64,000 nucleotides of DNA from Sphingorhabdus wooponensis (lineage in GTDB: Bacteria > Pseudomonadota > Alphaproteobacteria > Sphingomonadales > Sphingomonadaceae): positions 1 through 64,000 of the forward strand of contig NZ_RWJI01000001.1 of the NCBI RefSeq assembly GCF_003933235.1. Direction: 5' to 3'. Below the pieces are notes generated by a model, which was given only the letters and a program-made list of their open reading frames with translations, did not search any database and was not told the DNA's origin. Shown here in pieces: positions 1 to 8,891 of the stretch. Every line of letters starts with the position of its first letter. The stretch's first letter is position 1. A program made the translations under genes and the position numbers.

Positions 1-1715
1 GCGCAGCGATGTCCGCCACGGCGGTGGCTGCTTGGACCGCAACGAGCGCAAGCTACAACAAGGCTGCGGCGGCCTCTGCTGCCACCATCACAGCGTCGGG
101 CTATAATATCGACGTTTCGGCGGCAACCGGGACTAGCGGCTGGACTATAACCAACCAAGGAGGTGCGTCTGCTGTAACGCTGACTGGATCAAGTTTGGCT
201 GATATCATCACGGGTGGTTCCGACAATGATACCCTGACCGGTGGCGCCGGCGATGATACACTAACCGGTGGAAGTGGTGCAGATACACTCACTGGCGGCA
301 CAGGCGCCGACACTATAGTGCTAACTGGGGACAGCGCTTCCGATCTGGTCGTCACTGCTTCAGGCGATGGCGCAGGCTTCGGCGAAACTTCGGGATGGGA
401 TGTCATAACCGGCTTCAGCGGAAGTGGTGCGAATGCCGATCGTGTTCAAGTTTCTGGTTGGACAAATCGTAGCAGTGGATCCTTCATTGGCGAAAACAAC
501 ACAACCGTTACCGCAAGCAATCTTGGCTATCTGACCTCGACAATGAGCAGCAACTCAACTGTTGTTGACGAAACCGAACTACTAATTGTCTCGAATTCCA
601 CGGTCTCTTCGCTAGCGGATGTCAAAACTGCGCTTGGGAGCGCTTATAATTTGACCAACCTGGACGATGGCCAGGTCCTTTTCTCTGTGAAGGGTGCCAA
701 CGCCAATGAGTGGTGGTATGGCATTTATCAGGACAGTGGCAACGACGACTCTATCAATAACTCTGAAATCAATATTCTAGGGGTTGTGACAGTCGCGTCT
801 GGCCAATTTGGCGCCGATGCTTTCTGGCAGTCTGGCGTCCTGCTCAACTTGCCGCCCGTAGTAAACGCGCGCGCGATAGAGAATGGTGTTCAGGTGTCGA
901 GTAATGACGCGGGCACAATCAACATCGGCGGAACGCAGGTTGACAATCCGAATATCTCTGCAGGCGGCACTGCAACTGTGGGTGTACAGGCAGCAGCCAT
1001 AAGCGGTACAGCTTCGGTCACCGACACATTTGGTGCTACAGGCAACGCGAATGGTGATTCCGGATGGTTGCCTGCAGACACGATTTATGGATTGGGTACG
1101 TCTGGTGCCGACACAATCACCGGCAACTTTGCCTGGGGCTTTGGTGGCGACGATATTTTGACTGGTACAGCCACAACGGATTATCTTTTCGGTGGTCCCG
1201 GCGCCGATTTGTTTAGCCCTGGCGATGGTGCAGATTATGTTTATACCGGTGGCGGTTCCGAAACAGTGAATCTCTCAGTTGACGGAGATACCGATCGAAT
1301 TGTGTTTTCCGCGGCCACTTCGCCCCAAATCAGTACAAGTGGAAACCGCGTTGACGTCGGAACATTCTTTGATTTCTCGACGGACGCGCCTTCGAGCGGC
1401 GGTGACCTGCTTGTTATGTCTGGAGTAGCACTCGGCAACCAGCAAATCATTGTCCAAAATGACCCTGTCAGTAATCCTTACGATCAAGATTCTCTTATAG
1501 CTGCATTCAGCGGTAACTATGGTGGCCATGTCCAAGCAATTTTGATCATGATCAATGACGACCCTAATGATGCATATACTGATGGGGCTTACATCTACTT
1601 CTGGGATGACGCCGGTTCGGGTGATATGACAACTGCCGATGATGTTTATCTTCTTGGTATCGTTGCGGGGGTAACGAATGCCTCATTTCTCTCAGATAAC
1701 GTGACATTTGGATAG
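1..1715 (+). CDS. RTX-type calcium-binding exoprotein, 3' part (5' end outside window)
   Basis: The reading frame is open to the left edge, so this is the C-terminal part of a larger protein (568 residues from the first ATG at 9). Seen: Gly/Asp nonapeptide RTX repeats ('GGAGDDTLTGGSGADTL') near residues 70-100 and a second, more degenerate set near residues 365-410 ('FGGDDILTG', 'FGGPGADLF'). There are no cysteines and few Lys/Arg residues; the protein is rich in Gly, Thr, Ser and Asp. Such repeats fold as a calcium-filled beta-roll outside the cell. The C-terminus ('SFLSDNVTFG') resembles the uncleaved secretion signal of type I substrates. A type I export operon lies 1.7 kb downstream on the same strand and is the obvious exporter. 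Whether it is a surface-layer protein, adhesin or enzyme cannot be told because the N-terminus is missing. A stem-loop terminator follows. Confidence 0.85.
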   Translation, partial: AAMSATAVAAWTATSASYNKAAAASAATITASGYNIDVSAATGTSGWTITNQGGASAVTLTGSSLADIITGGSDNDTLTGGAGDDTLTGGSGADTLTGGTGADTIVLTGDSASDLVVTASGDGAGFGETSGWDVITGFSGSGANADRVQVSGWTNRSSGSFIGENNTTVTASNLGYLTSTMSSNSTVVDETELLIVSNSTVSSLADVKTALGSAYNLTNLDDGQVLFSVKGANANEWWYGIYQDSGNDDSINNSEINILGVVTVASGQFGADAFWQSGVLLNLPPVVNARAIENGVQVSSNDAGTINIGGTQVDNPNISAGGTATVGVQAAAISGTASVTDTFGATGNANGDSGWLPADTIYGLGTSGADTITGNFAWGFGGDDILTGTATTDYLFGGPGADLFSPGDGADYVYTGGGSETVNLSVDGDTDRIVFSAATSPQISTSGNRVDVGTFFDFSTDAPSSGGDLLVMSGVALGNQQIIVQNDPVSNPYDQDSLIAAFSGNYGGHVQAILIMINDDPNDAYTDGAYIYFWDDAGSGDMTTADDVYLLGIVAGVTNASFLSDNVTFG

Positions 1716-1743
1716 CAGTAAGACCAAAGGGGAATTGCTACAC

Positions 1744-1777
1744 GCGGGAGCCAGCGCAGTTTGCGCCTAGCTCCCGC
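1744..1777 (+). terminator. Stem-loop terminator after the RTX gene
   Basis: An 8-bp perfect stem GCGGGAGC/GCTCCCGC encloses a further GCGCA/TGCGC pairing. It lies 29 bases after the stop codon of the RTX gene and is followed by 'TATTTCTCTT', a weak T tract. From here to 2088 I see no gene. Confidence 0.6.
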
Positions 1778-2088
1778 CAGTATTTCTCTTCAGCTGAAAG
1801 CAGTTTACGATATAAGCCTCTCGCACTATTGGGCGATTCAGCAGATGCGGGTACTGAAGGTGATCTAAGCCGATCATAATCTGACCGAGGATTGCATTAA
1901 ACTTGTCGGCTGCGGCACCGCGCATGTGTGCCGCCCACACGGGTTCAGTCCAGCAAGCTTATACTACAGCGGGTTTCGAATTGTCTGGATATAAATAGCG
2001 TGGTCCGCCGACTATTTTATGTGGCGGACCCTGAAAAACAGATTTGGATGCTGGCACATACCAGCTGGTTCAAATAAGTGCTGCGGCC

Positions 2089-2295
2089 TTATGCCGCATT
2101 AGCTGCTAAGCTTGTCTCAATTTCCTCTTTCAAGCTCCGTACATATGCCGAGCGGGCAGTTTGATAGATAGCTGTCTGAGCACGGAAACGATCGATTTCG
2201 ACGTTCACGGCATGAAGGTGAGCGGCGATAGCCTTCGCCTTATCCGACAGGCTATCGAGCTCGTATTCGGTATCATCAATTTTTACTTTGGTCAT
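2089..2295 (-). CDS. Small DUF6447-like protein, copy 1
   Basis: A 68-residue protein starting 'MTKVKIDDTEYELDSLSD'. I chose the ATG at 2295 because an AGAGGA ribosome site sits just upstream and because the paralogue at 2588-2881 starts with nearly the same words; the longer open frame is unsupported. The body is a charged amphipathic helix ('AKAIAAHLHAVNVEIDRF') with no signal peptide or membrane segment. It resembles short proteins I recall as DUF6447, of unknown function; that family name is from memory. It sits between the RTX gene and its exporter on the opposite strand, in tandem with its paralogue. A role in RTX export or expression is only a guess from position. Confidence 0.75.
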   Translation of the reverse strand: MTKVKIDDTEYELDSLSDKAKAIAAHLHAVNVEIDRFRAQTAIYQTARSAYVRSLKEEIETSLAANAA

Positions 2296-2587
2296 AAACG
2301 GAAGTCCTCTTTCCTGTAAAAGTCTAGTTATTGGCTGAGATGCCGGTTTGTTTTGGGACGTGCGTGCTTGGCGGTAACATAATTCCAAAATTATGGAACT
2401 CAACGCGCCGCACGTCAAAGACCAAGTTCAAAAATGTGCCAGCTCCATGGCTTTTGACCTGCCAAAGTTACGGCCCGACCCCAGCGCATATTTTTTGCCA
2501 AAATACCTTATAAGGAGGGTCAGAGCTGGTCTCTGGGGATACGCCGCACGCACAATTTCTATGGTCGGTGCGCGATCTGTTTGTGGG

Positions 2588-2881
2588 TTAATGTGCCTTG
2601 GCCTTACTACCGCGCTTGCGCTTTGCCGCTGCAGCTGGTGCTGCATTTACGGCAGGCGCTGCTTTTGCCGCTGGTAGCGTTTTGGGTTCTGTTGAGATGG
2701 CCTCGATATCTTCCTTCAAGCTGCGCACATAAGCGGCGCGGGCGGTATGGTAGATAGCGGTCTGCGCTTGGAGGCGATCAATTTCGAAATTAACGGCCTG
2801 AAGATGAGCAGCGATAGCCTTTGCCTTGTCAGACAGGCTATCCAGTTCATACTCGTTGTCATCGATTTTGACTTTGGTCAT
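2588..2881 (-). CDS. Small DUF6447-like protein, copy 2 with basic tail
   Basis: A 97-residue paralogue of the gene at 2089-2295. The first 60 or so residues are about 80% identical by eye ('MTKVKIDDNEYELDSLSD...YVRSLKEDIEA'). It then carries an extra Ala/Pro/Lys-rich tail ending 'AAAAKRKRGSKAKAH', which looks disordered and could bind nucleic acid or an acidic partner. It is soluble with no signal peptide. The two copies are 292 bases apart with nothing recognisable between them, which indicates a local duplication followed by loss or gain of the tail. It is transcribed away from the type I secretion operon, so 2882-3377 holds the divergent promoters. Confidence 0.75.
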   Translation of the reverse strand: MTKVKIDDNEYELDSLSDKAKAIAAHLQAVNFEIDRLQAQTAIYHTARAAYVRSLKEDIEAISTEPKTLPAAKAAPAVNAAPAAAAKRKRGSKAKAH

Positions 2882-3377
2882 TTAACGGATCCCTTGGTTC
2901 TCTTTGAAAAGTCTGCGCTCAACATATTTTTATCAAATAATTTACAATAAGCTATTCGCTTAGAAATTGTTTTATATAGAAAAAATATCTTAGACTTTAT
3001 GATTTAACCGGAGGCACGGGGCGTGTAAAGCGCCATGTAAAATTGTCTTCTTTACGCCGAGGCGCGGTCGAGGGCCGATGCAAATTGCTGACTGGCCCAT
3101 TGGGTACCCGGTACCGATTTCCACTGCCTACGCGTCATCCGAGCCATGCAGCACTTTGCGGAGCATCGATCGATGGCCGACGCCAGACGTTCGCGGTTGT
3201 CCCACTCGGACAGGCTCGCATCCATATGCAAAAAGAAATCCAACGCTGAGTATAAAAATGCAAATGTTATTATTTGTTAAATAACTCGGATAATCGATAA
3301 GTTAATTGCTTGCAGAAAGCATTGGCGTTAGTTGCGCAGCCGAGACAATTCAAAAACATCTAGGGAATATCTCTATC
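2882..3377. other. Divergent intergenic region, patchwork composition
   Basis: There is no convincing gene. The ends are AT-rich (2930-3000 and 3240-3320) and probably hold promoters for the small DUF6447-like gene (leftward) and the secretion operon (rightward). The middle (about 3010-3240) is GC-rich. It begins with TGTAAAGCGCC and TGTAAAATTGTC motifs (3024-3048) that resemble the multiple terminal repeats of IS21-family elements, and it contains a doubled GGTACC (3103-3115). The short open frames over this patch do not resemble proteins I know. It may be insertion-sequence debris. Confidence 0.35.
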
Positions 3378-4787
3378 ATGCGATCCCTTGTTTATTTCGA
3401 CATGCGTGTTTGGCTTTCTGTCTTTGGTGCTTTGTTAGTTTCAGGATCGCCCGCCGTTGCCGGCGTACTCGGTAATGCCGGTTCACCGCTAAAGCAGGAT
3501 TTAGCCACAGGTACAGGTTTAGCCTCAGGCAAGGGCGTATATGGGCCGCCCAGTCCAAAGACGGTCTCTACTGATCTTGCGAATGCCTCCTGGCAAGATC
3601 CGCCCTCTGAGGTGTCGCAAGTTCTTCTCGATGTAGTGCGGTCGACATCTGCTAGCCATCCGGCAGCTCGCGCTGCGCAGGCTCAATTTCGTGCCGCAAC
3701 TAGTGACGTGTCGGCGGCGCAATGGCAGCGCTTTCCGACGCTTTCGACCCAGCTAAGTTACGGAAACTTAAGTCAGCAGTCCCAGAGCTATTCGATTGCT
3801 CCAACGGTTACTGTTGATATGCCACTCTGGGCGGGCGGTAAGATCGATGCTACACTGAACCGGACACGTGCTCAGCAATGGGCTGCCTTCATGGCCCTTA
3901 ACGAGACGCTTCAGGTACTGGCGCTAAATGTCTCACAAACCTACTTTGATATTTTAAGGTTGTCGCGCCGCGAGAGTTTGCTCGGAGAAAGTATTCGAGA
4001 ACATGAGCAGCTTGTTGAAACCATGGAGCGCAGGGTCCGGCAGGAAGTCAGCCCCTTTTCCGACCTAGAACTTGCTCAATCTCGTCTTGCGCAAATTCGG
4101 CAGGAGGCGGACATTATGCGCGCGCAGCGGCTAGCGTCACAACGCTTCTTTATCGAATTGGCTGGCAACGAGGCGTTCGATTTTACAAGCTTTCCATCAA
4201 CGCCGCCGGAAGTTGTCGCCTATGAATGGAGTGGCGTTGAGAACGAGGCGCTCGCGTATGATCCGTCTCTTCGAAGGCAAAGCGCCTTGGCAGACGTAGC
4301 GAAAGCTGAAGGAGATATGACTAAGGCGTCAATTTTCCCTCAGGTGAGTGCGCAGTATAGTCACAATGATTTATTCGGCAGCCGTGTTGGATTGGTTGTA
4401 AAGCTGCAGTCAGTTGGGGGCCTTTCCCAATTTTCAGCGGTAGAAAGTGCCCGTCTGCGGCTTGAGGGAGCAATTGACCAGATCGCTGGGGTACAGAGGC
4501 AAGTGCGTCAACAGGTCAGTAATGATGTCATTGAAAACGACGCTGCCCTCGCTCGTCTAAAAAATAGTTCGGTCGCGGCGGCGACTGCGGGACGAATTAA
4601 GGATAGCTACATGCGGCAGTTTATCTCCGGTCGCCGTTCGTGGCTCGATGTCATGAATTCATTGCGCGAAAGCGTGAATGCACAGCTGAATGAGGTGGAT
4701 GCTATAGTTTCTGCTTCTGCGTCCGCTGTTCGCATTGCTATCCGCACAGGCGCCTGGCGGCCCTTCAAAGATCCTAGCTCGGAGTGA
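3378..4787 (+). CDS. TolC-family outer-membrane channel of a type I secretion system
   Basis: A 469-residue protein from the ATG at 3378, preceded by AGGGA; a second ATG at 3402 is possible. The N-terminus contains a signal peptide ('VWLSVFGALLVSGSPAVAG'). The mature part has the two-fold helical hairpin pattern of outer-membrane efflux proteins, with long coiled-coil stretches around residues 180-270 and 380-450. TolC-like trimers span the outer membrane and periplasm and dock on the HlyD-type adaptor. It is the first gene of a three-gene operon; its TGA overlaps the GTG of the ABC exporter gene (GTGA), implying translational coupling. Base composition is lower in GC than in the housekeeping genes further right. 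The presumed substrate is the RTX protein at the left edge. Confidence 0.9.
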   Translation: MRSLVYFDMRVWLSVFGALLVSGSPAVAGVLGNAGSPLKQDLATGTGLASGKGVYGPPSPKTVSTDLANASWQDPPSEVSQVLLDVVRSTSASHPAARAAQAQFRAATSDVSAAQWQRFPTLSTQLSYGNLSQQSQSYSIAPTVTVDMPLWAGGKIDATLNRTRAQQWAAFMALNETLQVLALNVSQTYFDILRLSRRESLLGESIREHEQLVETMERRVRQEVSPFSDLELAQSRLAQIRQEADIMRAQRLASQRFFIELAGNEAFDFTSFPSTPPEVVAYEWSGVENEALAYDPSLRRQSALADVAKAEGDMTKASIFPQVSAQYSHNDLFGSRVGLVVKLQSVGGLSQFSAVESARLRLEGAIDQIAGVQRQVRQQVSNDVIENDAALARLKNSSVAAATAGRIKDSYMRQFISGRRSWLDVMNSLRESVNAQLNEVDAIVSASASAVRIAIRTGAWRPFKDPSSE

Positions 4788-6931
4788 CGACCATTACTGT
4801 TTCCATATCGCAAATTGTTGGCCGAATAGCGTCGCTTCGTCGGATCGATCTGAGCCCAGACTGGGCAGAAAACGCCCTGCTAATATCGGCTGATTATGAA
4901 TTTGCACTCTTTGATCTTTGCGAAGCTGTAGGCTGGCCGGAGCCCACAGTTCTTCTGCACGTGCCGGGTGCGCACGAATTTCCTTTAATGGCTTTTCATC
5001 CGGTACATGGTTGGGCGATCGCCGAGCGGCTAGAAGATGGAGGCGAAGTCCGTGTGCTTTTAGGCGTGGGTAGCGCCCTCTGGTCAGTCTCTGACGGCTG
5101 TTGTTTATACGACATTGTTATCCCAGCGCCGGTGCGTCAGCTGGCTTACACCAAGGCTATTGATGTTTTCCGAGATGCTGTATTCAAACGCAAGTCAACG
5201 CTAGTGTTGGCTGCACTCGCAACAATAGTCGTCAATCTAATTGCGCTTGTGACCTCAATCTATTCAATGCAGGTTTATGATCGGGTTGTTCCATTAGGCG
5301 CATTCTCGACCTTGCTTGTCCTTAGCTTAGGTACTCTAGTTGCGCTCGGATTTGACTATATGATCCGAATAATTCGGTCAAATATGCTGGAGCAAGAGGC
5401 TGCAAAGATTGATAGTGAGATTTCTGAGTATTTCTTCGCTCGCGCTGCTGATGTGCGGCTCGATGCTCGCCCACCTTCGATTGGCACGATGGCAGCCCAG
5501 CTTAGAGGCCTTGAGCAGGTGCGTGCTCTTATGTCGTCGGCGGTTCTGTTTGTTTTCGCCGATCTCCCGTTTGCAATATTTTTTATATATGTAGTTTATT
5601 TGCTTGGCGGGGTCGTAGCTGCCGTCATGTTGGTCAGTTTTCCTGTGGCAATATGCGCAGCTTTGATCTTTGCCCGTTTGATCCGCGAAGATACATATAA
5701 GTCGCAAGTTACTAGCAACCAAAAGAACGGTCTGCTGGTTGAAGCACTTGATGCAGCAGAAACAATAAAAAGTAATCGCGGTCAGTGGTCAATGCAGGCA
5801 AGATGGAACGCGCTTGTTGAACAAGTGCATGCCACAGAGCTTCCTGTTCGCTATCGTCAGGCAACCGCCAGTACATTATTCGGTACTATCCAGCATATTA
5901 GTTATATTTTCGTAATAGCGTTAGGTGCGTATGAGGTGTACGAGCAAAACATGACTATGGGGGCGCTGATTGCGTGCTCGATTTTATCAAGCCGAATTAA
6001 CGGGCCTATGATATCGCAGTTGCCCAGTCTTCTCGTTCAGTCGAGCTATGCTCGGACGTCGCTTCAGATGCTAGATAGCATCATGAATCTTCCAACGGAT
6101 CGTCCAGGCGGCATGGTGCAATTGCGGCCAAGCCGTTTGAAACCTCGGCTTGCGTTAAAGGATGTCGCGTTCGTGTACCCTGCTGCCCGCGCCGGGATTT
6201 CGGTTCCCTCGCTAGAAATTAAAGCAGGCGAACGCGTGGCGATTATTGGCGGAATAGGTTCGGGTAAGTCAACGTTACTGCGCATGCTGGCGGGCCTTTA
6301 TGCGCCTATGCAGGGTTCTGTCATGATTGATAACCTTGATTTGTGGCAGGTCTCGGAAGACGTATTGCGAACGCACATCGGCTACCTCCCGCAGGACTAC
6401 CGTCTCGTCAATGGGACACTCCGGGACAATCTTTTGCTGGGCCTCACTGAGCCTGGAGATGATGCTATGATGGCGGTGGCGGATGAAATTGGCCTTGCCG
6501 CTATGATTGCTACCCACCCTATGGGGGTAGATCTTCCAATCGCCGAGGGCGGGCGAGGTCTATCTGGCGGCCAGCGTGTACTAACAGGGCTCACGCGGAT
6601 TATGCTCGCAAAACCGAAACTTTGGCTGCTCGATGAACCAACATCAAGTCTCGATGTCGATACTGAATTGAAGGTTGTCAAGGCGCTCAACAATCGCGTG
6701 CAGCCTGATGACACGCTTGTGATAGTGACTCATAAGCTGAGCCTCCTCAATCTTGTGCAGAGAGTGATAGTCATGGCTAATGGTCAGATTGTTATGTCTG
6801 GTCCAACATCAGAAGTCGTCGCTAGGTTACAGGGTAAAAGCAAACCTAATAATAACCAAGAGCCTTCCCCCGGCCCAGTGACAAATGGTGACATTAACAG
6901 CACGGCCAAACCTGCAGGAGCTGACGCGTGA
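4784..6931 (+). CDS. Type I secretion ABC exporter (permease/ATPase)
   Basis: 715 residues, GTG start overlapping the previous stop. Domains: an N-terminal region of about 150 residues resembling the degenerate, cysteine-less C39-like domain of HlyB/LapB exporters ('FHPVHGWAIAE'), five or six membrane segments about 155-420, and a nucleotide-binding domain about 450-690. Visible motifs are Walker A 'GGIGSGKST' (about 489), Q-loop 'GYLPQD', signature 'LSGGQ' (about 593), Walker B 'LWLLDEP' (about 615), D-loop 'SSLD' and switch His in 'VTHKLS'. It energises one-step export of unfolded RTX substrates. Lack of the C39 catalytic Cys fits a substrate with a C-terminal, uncleaved signal rather than a double-glycine leader. 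The stop overlaps the next GTG. Confidence 0.92.
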   Translation: MTTITVSISQIVGRIASLRRIDLSPDWAENALLISADYEFALFDLCEAVGWPEPTVLLHVPGAHEFPLMAFHPVHGWAIAERLEDGGEVRVLLGVGSALWSVSDGCCLYDIVIPAPVRQLAYTKAIDVFRDAVFKRKSTLVLAALATIVVNLIALVTSIYSMQVYDRVVPLGAFSTLLVLSLGTLVALGFDYMIRIIRSNMLEQEAAKIDSEISEYFFARAADVRLDARPPSIGTMAAQLRGLEQVRALMSSAVLFVFADLPFAIFFIYVVYLLGGVVAAVMLVSFPVAICAALIFARLIREDTYKSQVTSNQKNGLLVEALDAAETIKSNRGQWSMQARWNALVEQVHATELPVRYRQATASTLFGTIQHISYIFVIALGAYEVYEQNMTMGALIACSILSSRINGPMISQLPSLLVQSSYARTSLQMLDSIMNLPTDRPGGMVQLRPSRLKPRLALKDVAFVYPAARAGISVPSLEIKAGERVAIIGGIGSGKSTLLRMLAGLYAPMQGSVMIDNLDLWQVSEDVLRTHIGYLPQDYRLVNGTLRDNLLLGLTEPGDDAMMAVADEIGLAAMIATHPMGVDLPIAEGGRGLSGGQRVLTGLTRIMLAKPKLWLLDEPTSSLDVDTELKVVKALNNRVQPDDTLVIVTHKLSLLNLVQRVIVMANGQIVMSGPTSEVVARLQGKSKPNNNQEPSPGPVTNGDINSTAKPAGADA

Positions 6932-8097
6932 GCCTTTCCTTTAAATCTAGAAGCGGTTGGCTAACGCCCGCAGCCGTGCTTATCTATCTCGTCGTGGGCT
7001 TTTTGATCGCCGCGTTCGTTTGGTCGCTATATGCTGAACTAGACCAGACTAGCCGTGCGACTGGGCAAGTTATTCCGACGGGGCGCGTCCAGGTCGTTCA
7101 AAGTAATGATGGCGGTGTAATCAAAGCGATAAATGTACTTGAAGGCGACAGCGTCCGTTCCGGACAGGTCCTGGTCCAGCTCGACGAGATCAAGATAAAG
7201 GCATCAGTCGATGAGGCACAAGGTAAGGTTGCATCACTGAAATCTTCTATGGCGCGCATTAATGCAGAACTGTTCGATAGGCCGTTAGTTTTCGATGAGG
7301 ATGTAAGGAATTTTTCGGAGTTTGTTTCCAATCAGACCCAACTTTATAAGCAGCGCCGTCGCGCACTAACCGACCAGTTAGCTTCGCTTGAAGCAATGCT
7401 TACACTTCAGCAACAAGAATTAGACATGAACCTGCCGCTTTTAGAGCAGGGAGATGTCAGCCGAGCTGATGTCCTGCGGCTGCGTCGCGGCGTAACAGAT
7501 ATTCGTGCGCAGATGGTAAATGTTAAAAATAAGTATCTTCAGGATCTTCAGGCCGAATATACCAAGACTGAAGAAGATCTGGTTACCGCGCGTGAAATTT
7601 TAGCTCAGCGGCAAGATGCGTTGAACGATACCATAATTCGTGCACCTACAGATGGTGTAGTCAAAAACGTGCGCCTGACTACCTTGGGCGGGGTATTGAG
7701 GCCAGGTGATGAGGTGCTCACTATCGTTCCTACTGGGCAGAAGCTGATTGTTGAAGCAAAAGTTTCACCCTCAGATATCGCTTATCTTCGTGTCGGTCAG
7801 ACAGTGTCAATCAAGTTCGACGCCTATGACTCGTCGATTTATAGTTCGGCTCAAGGTCTGGTTAGTTATATTGGTGCAGATACGCTGACCGAGCAAAAAG
7901 CAGGCGGCGAAATCGTTTATTACAGGGTTCATGTTACTGTTGATACGTCCCGTATGAAACCTAGGCCTGGAGAAAAAGTCGAAATACAGCCTGGAATGAC
8001 TGCAACAGTTGAAATAAAGACAGGGCGTAACACTGTATTCCGGTATCTAACGAAGCCCCTTACTCAAGCTGTGGGTGAAGCGATGACAGAGCGATAA
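6928..8097 (+). CDS. HlyD-family periplasmic adaptor of type I secretion
   Basis: 389 residues, GTG start overlapping the exporter stop (GTGA). It has one membrane anchor near residues 13-35 ('AAVLIYLVVGFLIAAFVW'), then a biotinyl-lipoyl half ('GQVIPTGRVQVVQSNDGGVIK'), a long coiled coil about 90-230, the second lipoyl half ('IRAPTDGVVKNV') and a C-terminal beta-barrel. This is the HlyD/LapC architecture that bridges inner-membrane exporter and TolC. It is the last gene of the operon; a stem-loop follows. It is slightly shorter than E. coli HlyD (about 478), mainly in the coiled coil, which is within the family range. Confidence 0.92.
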   Translation: MSLSFKSRSGWLTPAAVLIYLVVGFLIAAFVWSLYAELDQTSRATGQVIPTGRVQVVQSNDGGVIKAINVLEGDSVRSGQVLVQLDEIKIKASVDEAQGKVASLKSSMARINAELFDRPLVFDEDVRNFSEFVSNQTQLYKQRRRALTDQLASLEAMLTLQQQELDMNLPLLEQGDVSRADVLRLRRGVTDIRAQMVNVKNKYLQDLQAEYTKTEEDLVTAREILAQRQDALNDTIIRAPTDGVVKNVRLTTLGGVLRPGDEVLTIVPTGQKLIVEAKVSPSDIAYLRVGQTVSIKFDAYDSSIYSSAQGLVSYIGADTLTEQKAGGEIVYYRVHVTVDTSRMKPRPGEKVEIQPGMTATVEIKTGRNTVFRYLTKPLTQAVGEAMTER

Positions 8098-8106
8098 TCG
8101 GGTAGC

Positions 8107-8143
8107 AGCGGCAGGGATTTTTAAAGATTTGGTTCCTGCCGCT
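8107..8143 (+). terminator. Stem-loop after the secretion operon
   Basis: A 9-bp perfect inverted repeat AGCGGCAGG/CCTGCCGCT with a 19-base AT-rich loop, starting 9 bases past the adaptor stop codon. There is no strong T run after it, so it may act as a transcript-stabilising or weak terminator structure. Confidence 0.5.
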
Positions 8144-8275
8144 TGCCAATCATTATATTACCTTACCTTACCTTTAAAAGCTTAGGCGCTTATGCATCCA
8201 GATTTAAACGCCTCTTTTCGGGCACTGCAGACCCTTTGACGTATTGGAAGAAGTCAGTTTCACTCTGGCAGCATT

Positions 8276-8371
8276 CTAGTCAGCTTTACCGCCCATTAGA
8301 TCTTTATTGATTGCTTCAACAAACATTTCAACCGAGGCATTGTTGTAGCAGTTGCCTTTACAACTCATTGA
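8276..8371 (-). pseudogene. Relic of an IS3-family transposase (OrfB C-terminus)
   Basis: On the minus strand the bases read 'SMSCKGNCYNNASVEMF' and then about 14 more residues to a TAG stop. This matches the highly conserved 'SMSRKGNCYDNAxVE' block before the last catalytic Glu of IS3-family OrfB transposases. Upstream of it the frame closes at a TAG within about ten codons, no further transposase is readable, and no terminal inverted repeats were found. It is therefore a dead remnant, pointing to past insertion-sequence activity beside the secretion genes and tRNA-Glu. Confidence 0.7.
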
Positions 8372-8891
8372 CGGGGCAGGCCATGACTATGCGAGACCGC
8401 TCATAGCTGCCCAAGCTTAGCTCTATTGCGCACGAATGTGAGTTAGCACTTTCAGATCTCGGCGCTGGCACTAACTTGACGCAGTGTAGGCCAATTACGG
8501 AAGCCACGCGGCGTCATCTGTATTAGCCCGCAAAGCAGCGCCGCTGACCAAATATGCCGCCGCTCCTTTAGTGATGCCGATTGCCTCACGTGAACAGAAC
8601 CAAATCGTTAAAAGTCCAGTCTGAGCTCCACGGTGGGAGTAGAGCTATAAATTTTGACGATCGTTTCAAGCCAGTATTGCATACGTCATTTAAGAAGGGC
8701 TGTTTCTAAGCAAAACGAAACAGCCCCAGCAATCAATCACTTGCCATCAGATTGTCCTCGTAGTTTTTGATACGTAATAATCTATAGCATTAGCAAAAAG
8801 GTCGAAACTACTATTCAGGTCGACAGAAAGTGCGAAAATTTGGCCTGATTTGAAGTGGCATTGCCCGCACTAACTCTTTGAGTTCGATAGT
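8372..8891. other. Non-coding stretch between transposase relic and tRNA-Glu
   Basis: No open frame of useful length occurs on either strand. The one clear structure is a 10-bp perfect stem, GGGCTGTTTC at 8697-8706 with GAAACAGCCC at 8717-8726. Its position suggests a decayed insertion sequence or island edge. Confidence 0.5.

Noticed and set aside
3043-3249. Overlapping 60-68-residue frames on both strands
   Set aside because: No start signals and no recognisable protein; treated as a possible insertion-sequence remnant instead.
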